Positions 38,263-47,117 of a stretch of 64,000 nucleotides of DNA are shown in pieces. The position numbers were made by a program, and so were the translations under genes. The notes beneath the pieces are model-generated. The model worked only from the letters and a program-made list of their open reading frames with translations, was not told where the DNA came from and made no database searches. The stretch is from positions 79,403-143,402 of the forward strand of contig JAPHSS010000026.1 of the NCBI GenBank assembly GCA_026195255.1. Reading direction: 5' to 3'. Each line of letters opens with the position of its first letter. Position 1 is the first letter of the stretch. This DNA comes from Gammaproteobacteria bacterium. GTDB taxonomy: Bacteria; Pseudomonadota; Gammaproteobacteria; SZUA-229.

Positions 38263-39405
38263 ATGTTAAAGCGTTACTTCACAATTATTGACCGCTATAT
38301 ATCTAAAGAACTGTTGTTAACCTGGTTAGCGGTTACCCTCGTATTAATGCTTATTCTGCTCAGCGGTACATTGGCTCGTTTACTTGGTAAAGCGGCCGAA
38401 GGCGCTATTCCAGGTGATGCCATCTGGTCATTATTATTATTTACTGGTGCGAGATACCTGATATTACTGATTCCCTTAAGTCTTTACCTTGGGGTTTTAC
38501 TTACCTTCAGTCGTCTCTATAAAGATAATGAAATGGCGGCTATGTCTGCCTGTGGAATAGGTTTGAAACGATTGTACAGACCTGTATTTATGGTGACTAT
38601 ACCGGCAACGGCCATTATGTTGTATTTAACATTATTTATGATGCCGTGGGTTTCACAGCAGGCCGAGTTGTTAAAATTAGAAATAGAAAACCAGTCTGAG
38701 CTGACAGGACTCACAGCAGGTCGATTTAATGCGACTAGAAAAGGTGATGCCATAATATTTTTGCAGCGCCAGTCTGAAGATGGCACTCAAATGCATAATG
38801 TTTTCCTGCATCAGGCTAAAAGCAAAAACAAAATACTTGATAACATTGAGTCCGCTGATTTAGCCAGACGTTATAAAGATGAAAATGGTCGACATTTTAT
38901 ATTGTTTGAAAATGGCCAGATGTATGAAGGTGAGCCCGGTACTTCTAATTTTAGAATTACCCGGTATGAAAAAAAGGGAATGTATTTACCAGAAAGCCAG
39001 GTTGAAAATAAAGTGAGTCGTAAAAAATCAGTTCCGACAGTAGATTTATGGAACTCAGACAAAATTGAGTATCGTGCAGAATTCTACTGGCGACTATCTC
39101 TACCTATAGGGGCGTTTTTGCTCGCTGTTTTAGCCTTACCTTTAAGTTATACAACGCCACGTAAAGGACGTTACTCTAAACTCGCACTGGCAATTTTAAT
39201 TTATCTTATTTATTCCAATTTATTAGGCATAGGCCAAACCTGGGTTGAAAAAGAGAAAGTGCCCGAGTGGTTAGGTTTATGGTGGGTACATGGGTTTGCG
39301 GTATTGTTAATTGTTTATTGGTGGTTAAGACGATCAGGTGGTATTAAAGTATTTATACAACAAGTCATGTCTCAGCCATCTAAGCAAGTGCTGAAGTCAT
39401 TATGA
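38263..39405 (+). CDS. lptF: LPS export permease LptF
   Basis: LptF is one of the two inner-membrane subunits of the LptB2FG ABC exporter that lifts lipopolysaccharide toward LptC. The 380-residue protein begins FTIIDRYISKELLLTWLAVTLVLMLILLSG and has the family pattern of three membrane segments, a periplasmic beta-jellyroll (about residues 130-270) and three more segments (AEFYWRLSLPIGAFLLAVLALPLSYT). It overlaps lptG by 4 bases. Confidence 0.95.
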   Translation: MLKRYFTIIDRYISKELLLTWLAVTLVLMLILLSGTLARLLGKAAEGAIPGDAIWSLLLFTGARYLILLIPLSLYLGVLLTFSRLYKDNEMAAMSACGIGLKRLYRPVFMVTIPATAIMLYLTLFMMPWVSQQAELLKLEIENQSELTGLTAGRFNATRKGDAIIFLQRQSEDGTQMHNVFLHQAKSKNKILDNIESADLARRYKDENGRHFILFENGQMYEGEPGTSNFRITRYEKKGMYLPESQVENKVSRKKSVPTVDLWNSDKIEYRAEFYWRLSLPIGAFLLAVLALPLSYTTPRKGRYSKLALAILIYLIYSNLLGIGQTWVEKEKVPEWLGLWWVHGFAVLLIVYWWLRRSGGIKVFIQQVMSQPSKQVLKSL

Positions 39406-40466
39406 AAATATTAGATCGTTATATTTCTAGAACCATTATCAGTGGCACATTAATGGTGTTGCTGGTGCTGGGTGCATTACTGGCTTTTGTTGACTTTGTT
39501 TCAGAAATGGATGATGTGGGTAAAGGCCAATACAGCATGTTGCAGGCAGCTATGTTTGTTTTATTGAGTTTACCAAATCGATTATATGAGATTTTTCCAA
39601 CGGCGGTATTAATAGGCAGCTTGTTAAGCCTGGGAACACTTGCCGGCAACAGTGAGTTTACAGTGATGCGTGCAGCCGGCATTTCAATTATGCGCATTGT
39701 TTTTTCCGTGTTAAAAGCGGGTTTCATCTTATTGGTGTTTGTTGCCCTAATTGGTGAACTGGTTGTGCCCGCTAGCGAGAGGCAGGCTCAAAACCTTAGA
39801 GCAAAAAACTTACAGCAAACGGTAAGCCTGGCTGGAGGTGGAGGCTTTTGGGCACGTGATGGTCAGCGTTTTATGTATGTGAGTCATGTTTTTCCCGGTA
39901 TGAACCTGGGTAAGGTTAATATTTATGAGTTGTCTGAGAATAACCAGCTGACACGAGTAACACATGCTAAGTCAGCTCAGTATTTAAACGGCCATTGGCA
40001 ATTAAACGGAATTCAGCAGACCGAGTTTAATGGTGATTATATAGAGAGTCGTAAGATCGAATCTGAAGTATGGCAAAAATTACTCAATCCAGATTTATTT
40101 AATGTTGTAAGTGTTGAACCGGGTAATATGTCTGCAATTGATCTATTTAAATATAGCAACTACTTAAGAAGCAATGAGCTGGATTCTAGTCCGTATGAAC
40201 TGGCTTTCTGGATAAAGGTTTTCACGCCAGTATCTAGCCTGGTGATGTTACTAATTGCTTTACCGTTTATATTTGGGTCACAGCGAAGTAGTGGCGCAGG
40301 AAATCGATTACTGGTGGGTTTGCTATTAGGTATTAGTTTTTATTTATTAAACCGGACTGTTAATCACCTGGGGCAGGTTTACCATGTTTATCCCTTTATA
40401 AGTGCCTCCGCTCCGGTTATCGCTGTTGCTATAGCCAGTTTTTATGCTTTGCGAAGAGTGAAGTAG
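39402..40466 (+). CDS. lptG: LPS export permease LptG
   Basis: LptG partners LptF in the LPS exporter. The 354-residue protein begins ILDRYISRTIISGTLMVLLVLGALLAFVDFVSEMDDVGKGQYS, the standard LptG start, followed by NRLYEIFPTAVLIGSLLSLG, a jellyroll region (about residues 140-260) and three C-terminal membrane segments. It is coupled to lptF through ATGA overlap. The ATPase lptB is elsewhere. Confidence 0.96.
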   Translation: MKILDRYISRTIISGTLMVLLVLGALLAFVDFVSEMDDVGKGQYSMLQAAMFVLLSLPNRLYEIFPTAVLIGSLLSLGTLAGNSEFTVMRAAGISIMRIVFSVLKAGFILLVFVALIGELVVPASERQAQNLRAKNLQQTVSLAGGGGFWARDGQRFMYVSHVFPGMNLGKVNIYELSENNQLTRVTHAKSAQYLNGHWQLNGIQQTEFNGDYIESRKIESEVWQKLLNPDLFNVVSVEPGNMSAIDLFKYSNYLRSNELDSSPYELAFWIKVFTPVSSLVMLLIALPFIFGSQRSSGAGNRLLVGLLLGISFYLLNRTVNHLGQVYHVYPFISASAPVIAVAIASFYALRRVK

Positions 40467-40485
40467 GTTTTTTAAGGCACTTTTG

Positions 40486-40591
40486 CCACAGAGGCGCAGA
40501 GAGCACAGAGTAAAAAGCACTTATAATATGTACTTTTATCAACGAAGCAAATAAAAACCTCTAAACCTCTGTGTCCTCTGCGCCTCTGTGG
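40486..40591. repeat. 106-bp inverted repeat (CCACAGAG type)
   Basis: A 25-base arm starting CCACAGAGGCGCAGAG (40486-40510) is repeated in inverse at 40567-40591, with two mismatches. The 56 bases between are A+T-rich. The arms are built of tandem (C/G)ACAGAG-like units. This sits between the convergent lptG and RDD genes and can form a long hairpin that may act as a terminator. Similar CACAGAG repeats are widespread in bacterial genomes. Confidence 0.85.
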
Positions 40592-40611
40592 AAAAAAAGT
40601 CTTTTAAAAAA

Positions 40612-41079
40612 TTACTTCTTCTCTAACTGAACCAGGTACGATGATGACAGAATGTCATGCCAGGTGCGTTTTCTGGTATCAACAAAACACCATAGAAAAC
40701 CTAAACCTAGAACACTCCAGGATAATACTGCCGCTAAGGCTCGAATTGCGGCCTGTTTTTTATTAATAGCCGCACCATTTTCTGAAACAAGCTGTAACAT
40801 CCATGTTTTCATACCCAATGTTTGCCCACCATGCGACCAGAACCAGACATAAAAGAGAAAACCGGTGATGAAGATTGTGAATAACATAATAATTTGATTT
40901 ATTAAATAAAAAGGGTGCTCTTCAGTAATTGCATTACCATCATTCATTAAAAAGGTAGTGAATATACTCATTGTTACAGCAACGATGAAACAAATAGCAA
41001 TTAATAGAAACAAATCATAAATTATGGACAGCAGACGTTTAAATAAAGAAACCGGAGCGTATGTGTGAGGTGCGGGCAT
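40612..41079 (-). CDS. RDD family membrane protein
   Basis: The 155-residue protein has the RDD domain: FKRLLSIIYDLFLLIAICFIV at the first membrane segment (here R-x7-D), a second segment near residues 58-80, GGQTLGMKTWMLQLVSENG after it, and WHDILSSSYLV at the end. RDD proteins are small inner-membrane proteins, often next to lptFG in gammaproteobacteria; function is not established. Confidence 0.9.
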   Translation of the reverse strand: MPAPHTYAPVSLFKRLLSIIYDLFLLIAICFIVAVTMSIFTTFLMNDGNAITEEHPFYLINQIIMLFTIFITGFLFYVWFWSHGGQTLGMKTWMLQLVSENGAAINKKQAAIRALAAVLSWSVLGLGFLWCFVDTRKRTWHDILSSSYLVQLEKK

Positions 41080-41239
41080 TTATAACCTGTGTGATAATAT
41101 GTAGGAATGAAAATTGTAACGGATTGCTCAATTTGATGCATTAATCATTCATTTATATGCTTTTGTCTGCTGTATTCAGTTATTTTCTGGTTTTTGATAT
41201 AAACTTAATACAAACAACAATACTTTGCTGGAGAACGTT

Positions 41240-42331
41240 ATGATTAAACGAAGTTTACTTACTGCGGGTTTAATTGCCACATCACTTTCTAATGTGTATG
41301 CCTTACCTTACGGTTTTTTTGATGCTCGTTCAGTGGCAATGGGCAATGTAAGTGTCGCAACAGGCGGTCTTACCACGGCGGCGTTATCAAACCCTGGCAT
41401 GTTATCGGTGAATGAAAACAATGATAGTTATGCTTTGTTATTACCTGCAATAGGGGTTCAGGCGATCGACGATGGTAATATGATTGATTTAGTTGATGAG
41501 TTTCAGGCAACTAACAATAATTTCAGGCAGTTAGAAATATTAGAAGAATTAAATGATGCTAGTGTTATAGCTGCGTTTATACCCAATGTGGCTTTTGTAT
41601 CATCAGGTGAGAATTTTACCTGGGGTATTACTCTTCGAGCAGATGCAGTGGTGTCTGCCGGTTTAAGAAATGTAGATACTAATATTCTGGACCCTGACGC
41701 AGATGTTGAGGCCATTGGTATCGCTATCACAGAAATAGGTGTGCCATTAGGTACAGATTTTTCTTTTGCGGGCATGCAACTATCAGTAGGTATAACACCT
41801 CGTTTTGTTCAGGTTGATGCAATTGAATATAGTCAGTCAATTAAAACTTCAGATATCGATGATATTCAGGATGAAGATTCGCAAGATCTAGGTAGCTTCA
41901 CAACTTTTGATGCGGGCATTGCTATAAATGTTATTGATACATTCAGAGTCGGCCTGGTTGCAAAAAATCTGTTGGAAGAATCTAAAGTGACGCTTAACGG
42001 TACAAAAATTGATTTTGATACCCATTTGCGAGTTGGCGCGGCATTTGATGCGGGCTTTATGACAATTGCTGCGGATATGGATTTAACAGAACGTGATCCT
42101 ATTGCATTTGAAAATCCGTCTAAAGCATTGTCGGTTGGAGCAGAATTTGATGCATTAAGTGTTATGCAGCTCAGATTTGGTTATCAATCTAATTTAGCAA
42201 GTGGTGCAACTGACCCTGATTTATATTCTGTGGGTTTGGGTTTTTGGCTTGGATTTAATCTTGATGTAGCCCTTGTTGCCGGTGATGATTCTTCATATGG
42301 TGCATTTGTTCAAACTGGATTTCATTTTTAA
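41240..42331 (+). CDS. TraF-like (TraF_2) outer-membrane protein
   Basis: The 363-residue protein has a signal peptide (MIKRSLLTAGLIATSLSNVYA), then PYGFFDARSVAMGNVSVATGG and ALSNPGMLS, which resembles the start of the family often annotated as conjugal transfer TraF, a FadL-like barrel, with no evidence for conjugation here. Barrel strands follow and the end is FVQTGFHF. I chose the ATG at 41240, preceded by GGAG six bases upstream, over an upstream TTG. A hairpin terminator follows. Confidence 0.72.
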   Translation: MIKRSLLTAGLIATSLSNVYALPYGFFDARSVAMGNVSVATGGLTTAALSNPGMLSVNENNDSYALLLPAIGVQAIDDGNMIDLVDEFQATNNNFRQLEILEELNDASVIAAFIPNVAFVSSGENFTWGITLRADAVVSAGLRNVDTNILDPDADVEAIGIAITEIGVPLGTDFSFAGMQLSVGITPRFVQVDAIEYSQSIKTSDIDDIQDEDSQDLGSFTTFDAGIAINVIDTFRVGLVAKNLLEESKVTLNGTKIDFDTHLRVGAAFDAGFMTIAADMDLTERDPIAFENPSKALSVGAEFDALSVMQLRFGYQSNLASGATDPDLYSVGLGFWLGFNLDVALVAGDDSSYGAFVQTGFHF

Positions 42332-42519
42332 ACTAAAAAAATGGAATAATTTCAGAGTGATTCGAGCTTAAATAGTGTAAAAAAATTCGACCTTTTATTT
42401 TTGAAATGAGTTGATTTAAGATAAATAAATATAATTAGGCATACATAAAAATCTAAAATATTTATTTAAACTGAAAATATTAAAAAAGTTTAAATAAACC
42501 CAAATGAGCAAAAAAAATT

Positions 42520-42548
42520 AAACCTGAACCCTGTTTCAGGTTTTTTTT
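42520..42548 (+). terminator. Rho-independent terminator after the TraF-like gene
   Basis: AAACCTGAA pairs with TTCAGGTTT around 6 bases and leads into eight T residues. The region 42332-42519 before it is A+T-rich with no gene seen. Confidence 0.8.
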
Positions 42549-42600
42549 GCAAAAAAACTAAGTTTTTTTAAAAAAAATGCACATTAACGCCTTGATTTAT

Positions 42601-42628
42601 TTGTAAAATAGAAAATACGAATTATAAT
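42601..42628 (+). promoter_or_regulatory. Sigma-70-type promoter for the H1-like gene
   Basis: TTGTAA, a 16-base spacer and TATAAT (42623-42628) lie about 35 bases before the ATG. AGGA (42650-42653) is spaced 8 bases from the start. Promoter strength is inferred. Confidence 0.45.
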
Positions 42629-42661
42629 CTGTGCATCAACCCGATGAATAGGAATAATAAA

Positions 42662-43162
42662 ATGGCCCGTAAAAAGAAAAAAGCAGTAAAGAAAGCAGTA
42701 GCTTCTAAAAAACGCGTAGTTAAGAAAGCAGTAGCTAAGAAAAAACCTGCAGCAAATAAATCGGCAGCAGCAGCAAAGAAAAAAGCAGCAGCAGCTAAAA
42801 AGAAAGCAGCCGCAGCAGCAAAGAAAAAAGCAGCAGTCGCTAAAAAGAAAGCAGCAGCAGCTAAACGCAAAATATTAGCAGCAAAGAAAAAAGAAGCAGC
42901 AATTAAGAAAAAAGCAGCAGCTGTTAAAGCAGCAGCAGCTAAAAAAGCAATTAAAGATCAGATCGCTGCAGTTAAAGCAGAGCTGGCTGCAGCACGTGTA
43001 GAGCTAAGTACAGCTGCAAAACGTGAAGCGGCATTAATCAAAATGGCTGGCAATAAAGAAGCTGCAATCGCTAAGTTTGTTGAAAAGTGGACTAAGCAAC
43101 AGCTTGCTAAGATGGAAAAATCTCTAAAGCCTAAAAAACGCAAAGCAAAAAAGCGTAAATAA
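42662..43162 (+). CDS. Histone H1-like Lys/Ala-rich protein
   Basis: The 166-residue protein is almost entirely Lys and Ala in the first ~100 residues (units such as AKKKAAA), followed by a more ordinary helical segment (KDQIAAVKAELAAARVELSTAAKR) and a basic tail (LKPKKRKAKKRK). Proteins of this make-up resemble the C-terminal domain of histone H1 and AlgP-type proteins and bind DNA non-specifically in the nucleoid. I chose the ATG at 42662 because of AGGA spaced 8 bases; an ATG at 42644 lacks one. It has its own promoter and terminator and is probably well expressed. Confidence 0.75.
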   Translation: MARKKKKAVKKAVASKKRVVKKAVAKKKPAANKSAAAAKKKAAAAKKKAAAAAKKKAAVAKKKAAAAKRKILAAKKKEAAIKKKAAAVKAAAAKKAIKDQIAAVKAELAAARVELSTAAKREAALIKMAGNKEAAIAKFVEKWTKQQLAKMEKSLKPKKRKAKKRK

Positions 43163-43195
43163 GCTATTTGAGCTAATAGATTAGCAATAATCTAT

Positions 43196-43233
43196 AAAAA
43201 AAGGCCACATCCGCAAGGGTGTGGCCTTTTTTT
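43196..43233 (+). terminator. Strong terminator with GCAA tetraloop
   Basis: GGCCACATCC pairs with GGGTGTGGCC (one T-G pair) around a GCAA (GNRA-type) loop, with seven A before and seven T after. It ends the H1-like gene and could also act in the opposite direction. Confidence 0.92.
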
Positions 43234-43266
43234 GTGTCTATTTAATTACATGTGATGGTTATTAGC

Positions 43267-43387
43267 AGAAAAAGAAAACGCAAATGCACGCAAATAAACG
43301 CAAATGGGTAATATGCGCCTGCGGCGCATTAAGTAATTAGCTTTTATTGGCGTTCATTTGCGTTTATTTGCGTTTTCTTTTTATTCT
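43267..43387. repeat. 121-bp inverted repeat of ACGCAAAT units
   Basis: The left arm (43267-43306) contains three ACGCAAAT units and the right arm (43351-43387) the inverse with two. The centre holds a short perfect hairpin, ATGCGCC-TGC-GGCGCAT (43313-43329). It lies between the convergent H1-like gene and moeA. It is another palindromic repeat family, distinct from the one at 40486. Confidence 0.8.
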
Positions 43388-43442
43388 GAAATTTAAAAAA
43401 TACACCAAAGAGTAATAAACCAGGTTTTTAACCATGAATGAT

Positions 43443-44699
43443 CTATATCAACTCATTAAAGGGCTGCACTTCAACCGTTTCACCCACTTCAATATCACCT
43501 GAATCGCGTTCTAAAACGATAAAACAGTTCGCTTTTGCCATTGAGCTCAACATATGAGAGCCCTGGACACCTGTAGTATCAACAATTAACTGTCCATTTT
43601 CATCGCTTGACATAATTCCACGTTGAAAATCTTTTCTGCCGGGATGTTTTTTGAGTTTAGAAATACATTTGGCCTGTAATTTGAGTGGAGCACTTAATGT
43701 TTCACCCTCTAATAAACGCAAACTGGGTTGCACGAATTGATAGAAGGTGACCATGGCTGAAACCGGGTTACCGGGTAATCCAAAAAATATAGTGTCATTA
43801 ATATGGCCAAAAGCTAAAGGTTTGCCTGGTTTCATGGCTATTTTCCAGAAGCCGACTTTACCAATTTCATCTAATATGATTTTAATAAAATCAGCTTCTC
43901 CGACAGAGGCACCACCAGAAGTAATAACTAAATCAGCAATATTTGATGCTTCTTTTAGTGTTAGCTCAATTTCTTCTTTTATATCGGGCACGACACCCAT
44001 ATCAATGCACTCAACATCCATTTTTTGTAACATACCAAATAATATATAACGGTTGCTGTCATAAATATCGCCCGGTTCAAGGCGTTGACCAACGCCTTTT
44101 AACTCATCTCCGGTAGAAAAGAAGGCAACTACAGGTTTTCTTATTACTTTAAATTCTGTCACGCCAACAGAAGCCAGTAATCCAAGTTTTGCTGGTGATA
44201 AACGTTCACCGGCTTTAATAATCGTATCACCGGTAAAAAAATCATCTCCCGGATTACGTACATTCTGTTTGGCCTTGTGCGCATTTCCAATTTTTATATG
44301 ATTGCCGTCTACTTCAGCATGTTCTTGCATAACCACGGTATCAGCACCTTCAGGCACAACTGCACCGGTCATAATACGTACAGCTTCGCCTTGTTTAAGT
44401 TTTCCCTCAAAGGGAGCGCCTGCAAAAGATTTACCAATTACGTTTATTTTTTTGTCACCCGTTTGAGGGATGTCTGATGCGTTAATAGCATAACCATCCA
44501 TTGCTGAATTAATAAATGGGGGAACATCAAGAGGTGATGTGACATCTTCTGCCAGTATATAACCAGCAGCTTCGCGAATAGTGACGTTTTTTTTGCCTTT
44601 AATCGGTTTTATACTTTGTTTAACCTGTTCAAGTGCCTGTTCGAAACTAAGTGAATTAGGATCAAATTCATCGTTACATGAGCTCTGTTTTTTAATCAT
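43443..44699 (-). CDS. moeA: Molybdopterin molybdenumtransferase
   Basis: MoeA inserts molybdate into adenylated molybdopterin. The 418-residue protein shows PLDVPPFINSAMDGYAI near residue 60, MTGAVVPEGADTVVMQEH, FSTGDEL (residues ~200), TSGGASVGEADFIK and FGLPGNPVSAMVTFYQFV, all conserved MoeA blocks. It is 35 bases downstream of mobB on the same strand and completes a mobA-mobB-moeA cofactor set. Confidence 0.96.
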   Translation of the reverse strand: MIKKQSSCNDEFDPNSLSFEQALEQVKQSIKPIKGKKNVTIREAAGYILAEDVTSPLDVPPFINSAMDGYAINASDIPQTGDKKINVIGKSFAGAPFEGKLKQGEAVRIMTGAVVPEGADTVVMQEHAEVDGNHIKIGNAHKAKQNVRNPGDDFFTGDTIIKAGERLSPAKLGLLASVGVTEFKVIRKPVVAFFSTGDELKGVGQRLEPGDIYDSNRYILFGMLQKMDVECIDMGVVPDIKEEIELTLKEASNIADLVITSGGASVGEADFIKIILDEIGKVGFWKIAMKPGKPLAFGHINDTIFFGLPGNPVSAMVTFYQFVQPSLRLLEGETLSAPLKLQAKCISKLKKHPGRKDFQRGIMSSDENGQLIVDTTGVQGSHMLSSMAKANCFIVLERDSGDIEVGETVEVQPFNELI

Positions 44700-44734
44700 A
44701 GTAAGGTCTTCTTGTCGAAATTTATTTTATAAAG

Positions 44735-45295
44735 TTAGTGTGTTTTATTCTGCTGGCTATATTGAACAACGAAGTCTGCAATGCTATTGATATCATTTAG
44801 ATTAAGTTGTGTTAAGTCGGTTTGTTGTAATGCTTGCTCATTATCATGGGCAATGGCAATAATATTGTGATCACCCGGGTACATTAATGGTTTGCCTGTG
44901 GCTTGCCTGTGTAATTCAATTTTATTGAATGGCCACTTTTTAAAACCTTCTACCAGAACCATATCAACGGTGTTTGCAGGAATGTGTTTTAAGATCTCCT
45001 GTAACGTTGGCTCTGCCTCTATGTCATGTTCAATGGTTATTACTGTTCTTATACTGGAACATATTAACATGGGAACGGCTCCGGCTTTACGTAACTCATA
45101 ACTGTCTTTGCCTGGCGTATCCATCTCAAAATTATGATGCGCATGTTTAATAACAGCAATGCGCATACCGCGTTTTTTTAATTCAGGTATAAGTTTAAGC
45201 AATAAGGTTGTTTTTCCGGTGCCACTGTAAGCAGCGAAACCTAAAAGAGGTTTTTCATAGGTGATTTGATCATTTGAGGTTGTTTGCGTAGACAT
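44735..45295 (-). CDS. mobB: Molybdopterin-guanine dinucleotide adapter protein MobB
   Basis: MobB is a GTP-binding protein that assists MobA. The 186-residue protein has a Walker A motif (AYSGTGKTTLLLKLI) at about residues 18-32, then RIAVIKHAHHNFEMDTPGKDSYELRKAGA and VDMVLVEGFKKWPFNKIELHR, typical of MobB. The start overlaps the mobA stop by one base (TAATG). Confidence 0.94.
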   Translation of the reverse strand: MSTQTTSNDQITYEKPLLGFAAYSGTGKTTLLLKLIPELKKRGMRIAVIKHAHHNFEMDTPGKDSYELRKAGAVPMLICSSIRTVITIEHDIEAEPTLQEILKHIPANTVDMVLVEGFKKWPFNKIELHRQATGKPLMYPGDHNIIAIAHDNEQALQQTDLTQLNLNDINSIADFVVQYSQQNKTH

Positions 45296-45888
45296 TAGTT
45301 CATATCTTCCGGACGATTGAAATTTTTAAAGCGGTTATGTTGTGATGAAAAATCACAGACGGCAGGATCTATCATAGAGATAAAATCATGAACTTTACGT
45401 CGACCCTGTTGTAAAAAAGTATTTAACAATGCTTTATGCTGACATGATAATAATGAAAACAGGGGCTGTAGTCTGTCTCCATCATGGCATATTGCAGATT
45501 CTTTTTTCTGTATTTGTAAACATTGCACAAGATGATTAAAAAGGTTCTCCGGGGGGGCAGGCGTGTCGCAGGGAAGGCAAAGCAAATATGGGGTAGAGCA
45601 TATGTGCATTGCACTGGAAATACCCGCTAGCGGCCCCTGATAGTCGTCCTGAAAGTTATTAACTGAATCATTGACAATATTTGTTGCATATTTTTTATAT
45701 ATATTTAGGTTTCTATTTGCGCTGATAATGATTTTCTCTGCTGGCACACCTATGGTGTTAATAATATTCTCAATCATAGGTTTACCTTGCCATAATAATA
45801 AACCTTTATCGGCACCGTTCATTCTTTGTCCCCGGCCACCGGCTAGAATTAAATATGTAACTTGATTCGGTGAAATTGTGTCGGACAT
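45295..45888 (-). CDS. mobA: Molybdenum cofactor guanylyltransferase
   Basis: MobA transfers GMP from GTP to Mo-molybdopterin for the bis-MGD cofactor of DMSO-reductase-family enzymes. The 197-residue protein starts with LAGGRGQRMNGADKGLLLWQGKPMIENI (nucleotidyltransferase loop) and has LLCLPCDTPAPPENLFNHL and LQPLFSLL. It heads the mobA-mobB-moeA unit and is divergent from xerD. Confidence 0.94.
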   Translation of the reverse strand: MSDTISPNQVTYLILAGGRGQRMNGADKGLLLWQGKPMIENIINTIGVPAEKIIISANRNLNIYKKYATNIVNDSVNNFQDDYQGPLAGISSAMHICSTPYLLCLPCDTPAPPENLFNHLVQCLQIQKKESAICHDGDRLQPLFSLLSCQHKALLNTFLQQGRRKVHDFISMIDPAVCDFSSQHNRFKNFNRPEDMN

Positions 45889-45905
45889 AGATCTGTTTTG
45901 CCTGT

Positions 45906-45969
45906 ATATTAGTTCTAGATATTAGCTCTGAAAGTTGTTCTGGATATTAGTTCCAGATATTGCATCCAG
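45906..45969. repeat. 13-bp tandem repeat, five degenerate units
   Basis: Five units (13, 13, 12, 13, 13 bases) related to ATATTAGTTCTAG follow each other between mobA and xerD. The spacing is regular but the units have drifted. It lies where the two divergent promoters should be. Confidence 0.6.
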
Positions 45970-46066
45970 GCTGAAATTAAAATACTTTCAGTGTGATCTG
46001 ATAGTAGATTTAAGCTTTATTATATATCAATATGCAACCTGAAATTTTTACTTCATAGTATTTTAA

Positions 46067-46987
46067 ATGGCTATAGTTGATCAATTACCCGCTGCTGAAC
46101 AGTCTGTTATCGAACGATTTCTTGATGTGTTATGGATGGAAAGAGGCCTTAGTAAGAACACGCTATCTGCATATAGAAATGATTTGTCGAATCTGGCCTT
46201 ATGGTTATATGAAAATAATAGTAATTTATCAGGTGCATCTCAAATGAGTTGCCAGTCTTTTCTTGCGTTTAGATATGAGCAAGGCAGTAAAAATCGTAGT
46301 GCAGCTCGTTTATTGTCATCAATGCGACGTTTTTATGGTTGGTTGTTGCGAGAGAAAAAGATACAAATTGATCCTGTTGCTTTAATTGAAGCTCCAAAAC
46401 CTGAGCAGCCATTACCTAAAACCCTGACTGAGCTCCAAATTGAAGATCTGTTAAATGCACCGGACCTGAATACTGACCTGGGTTTAAGAGATAAAGCCAT
46501 GTTGGAAACAATTTATGCGACAGGTTTAAGGGTGAGTGAGTTGATTGGCCTTGAATTTTCACAGGTTTCATTAGATCCAGGTGTTGTACGTGTGATGGGC
46601 AAGGGTGGAAAAGAGCGCCTGGTACCATTGGGAGAAGAAGCGATAGAGTGTTTACATGCCTATATAAACCAGGCAAGGGTCGTGTTAATGGCTCAGCATC
46701 CATCATGTAATGCTTTATTTGTGACTCGCAGGGGTAAAAACATGAGTCGGCAGGCTTTCTGGTATTTAATTAAGCGATATGCTTTATTAGCCAATATTGA
46801 TGCTGAAATTCTATCACCCCACACTTTGCGACATGCTTTTGCTACACATCTGTTAAATCATGGAGCTGATTTAAGAGTGGTGCAAATGTTGTTAGGGCAT
46901 AGTGATATATCAACTACTCAAATCTATACACATGTGGCGAATCAGCGATTACAGCAGCTTTATCAGCAGCATCACCCTCGTGCCTGA
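46067..46987 (+). CDS. xerD: Site-specific tyrosine recombinase XerD
   Basis: XerD resolves chromosome dimers at dif with XerC. The 306-residue protein has the N-terminal SAM-like domain (MERGLSKNTLSAYRNDLSNLALWL) and the catalytic domain with the Arg in YATGLRVSELIGL, the Lys in VRVMGKGGKERLVPLG, the LSPHTLRHAFATHLLNHGADL block, LLGHSDIST and the Tyr in TTQIYTHV. This spacing and HRHH order are diagnostic; XerD rather than XerC is supported by dsbC following. Confidence 0.96.
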   Translation: MAIVDQLPAAEQSVIERFLDVLWMERGLSKNTLSAYRNDLSNLALWLYENNSNLSGASQMSCQSFLAFRYEQGSKNRSAARLLSSMRRFYGWLLREKKIQIDPVALIEAPKPEQPLPKTLTELQIEDLLNAPDLNTDLGLRDKAMLETIYATGLRVSELIGLEFSQVSLDPGVVRVMGKGGKERLVPLGEEAIECLHAYINQARVVLMAQHPSCNALFVTRRGKNMSRQAFWYLIKRYALLANIDAEILSPHTLRHAFATHLLNHGADLRVVQMLLGHSDISTTQIYTHVANQRLQQLYQQHHPRA

Positions 46988-47117
46988 GAGGTGAAATGTA
47001 ATAGGTTTATTCAAGATTTATTATTAAATTAATTTAAAATGAGTATTTTATGCTCGGAATTAATTATACTTCCCCCTGTCTATGTATACAGATCACATTA
47101 ATATTGAGAATTAATCT

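Noticed and set aside
41240-42331. Conjugation function (TraF)
   Set aside because: The family name comes from weak similarity; no other transfer genes are present.
42622-42870. Ala/Phe-rich minus-strand ORF
   Set aside because: It is the complement of the Lys/Ala repeats of the H1-like gene.
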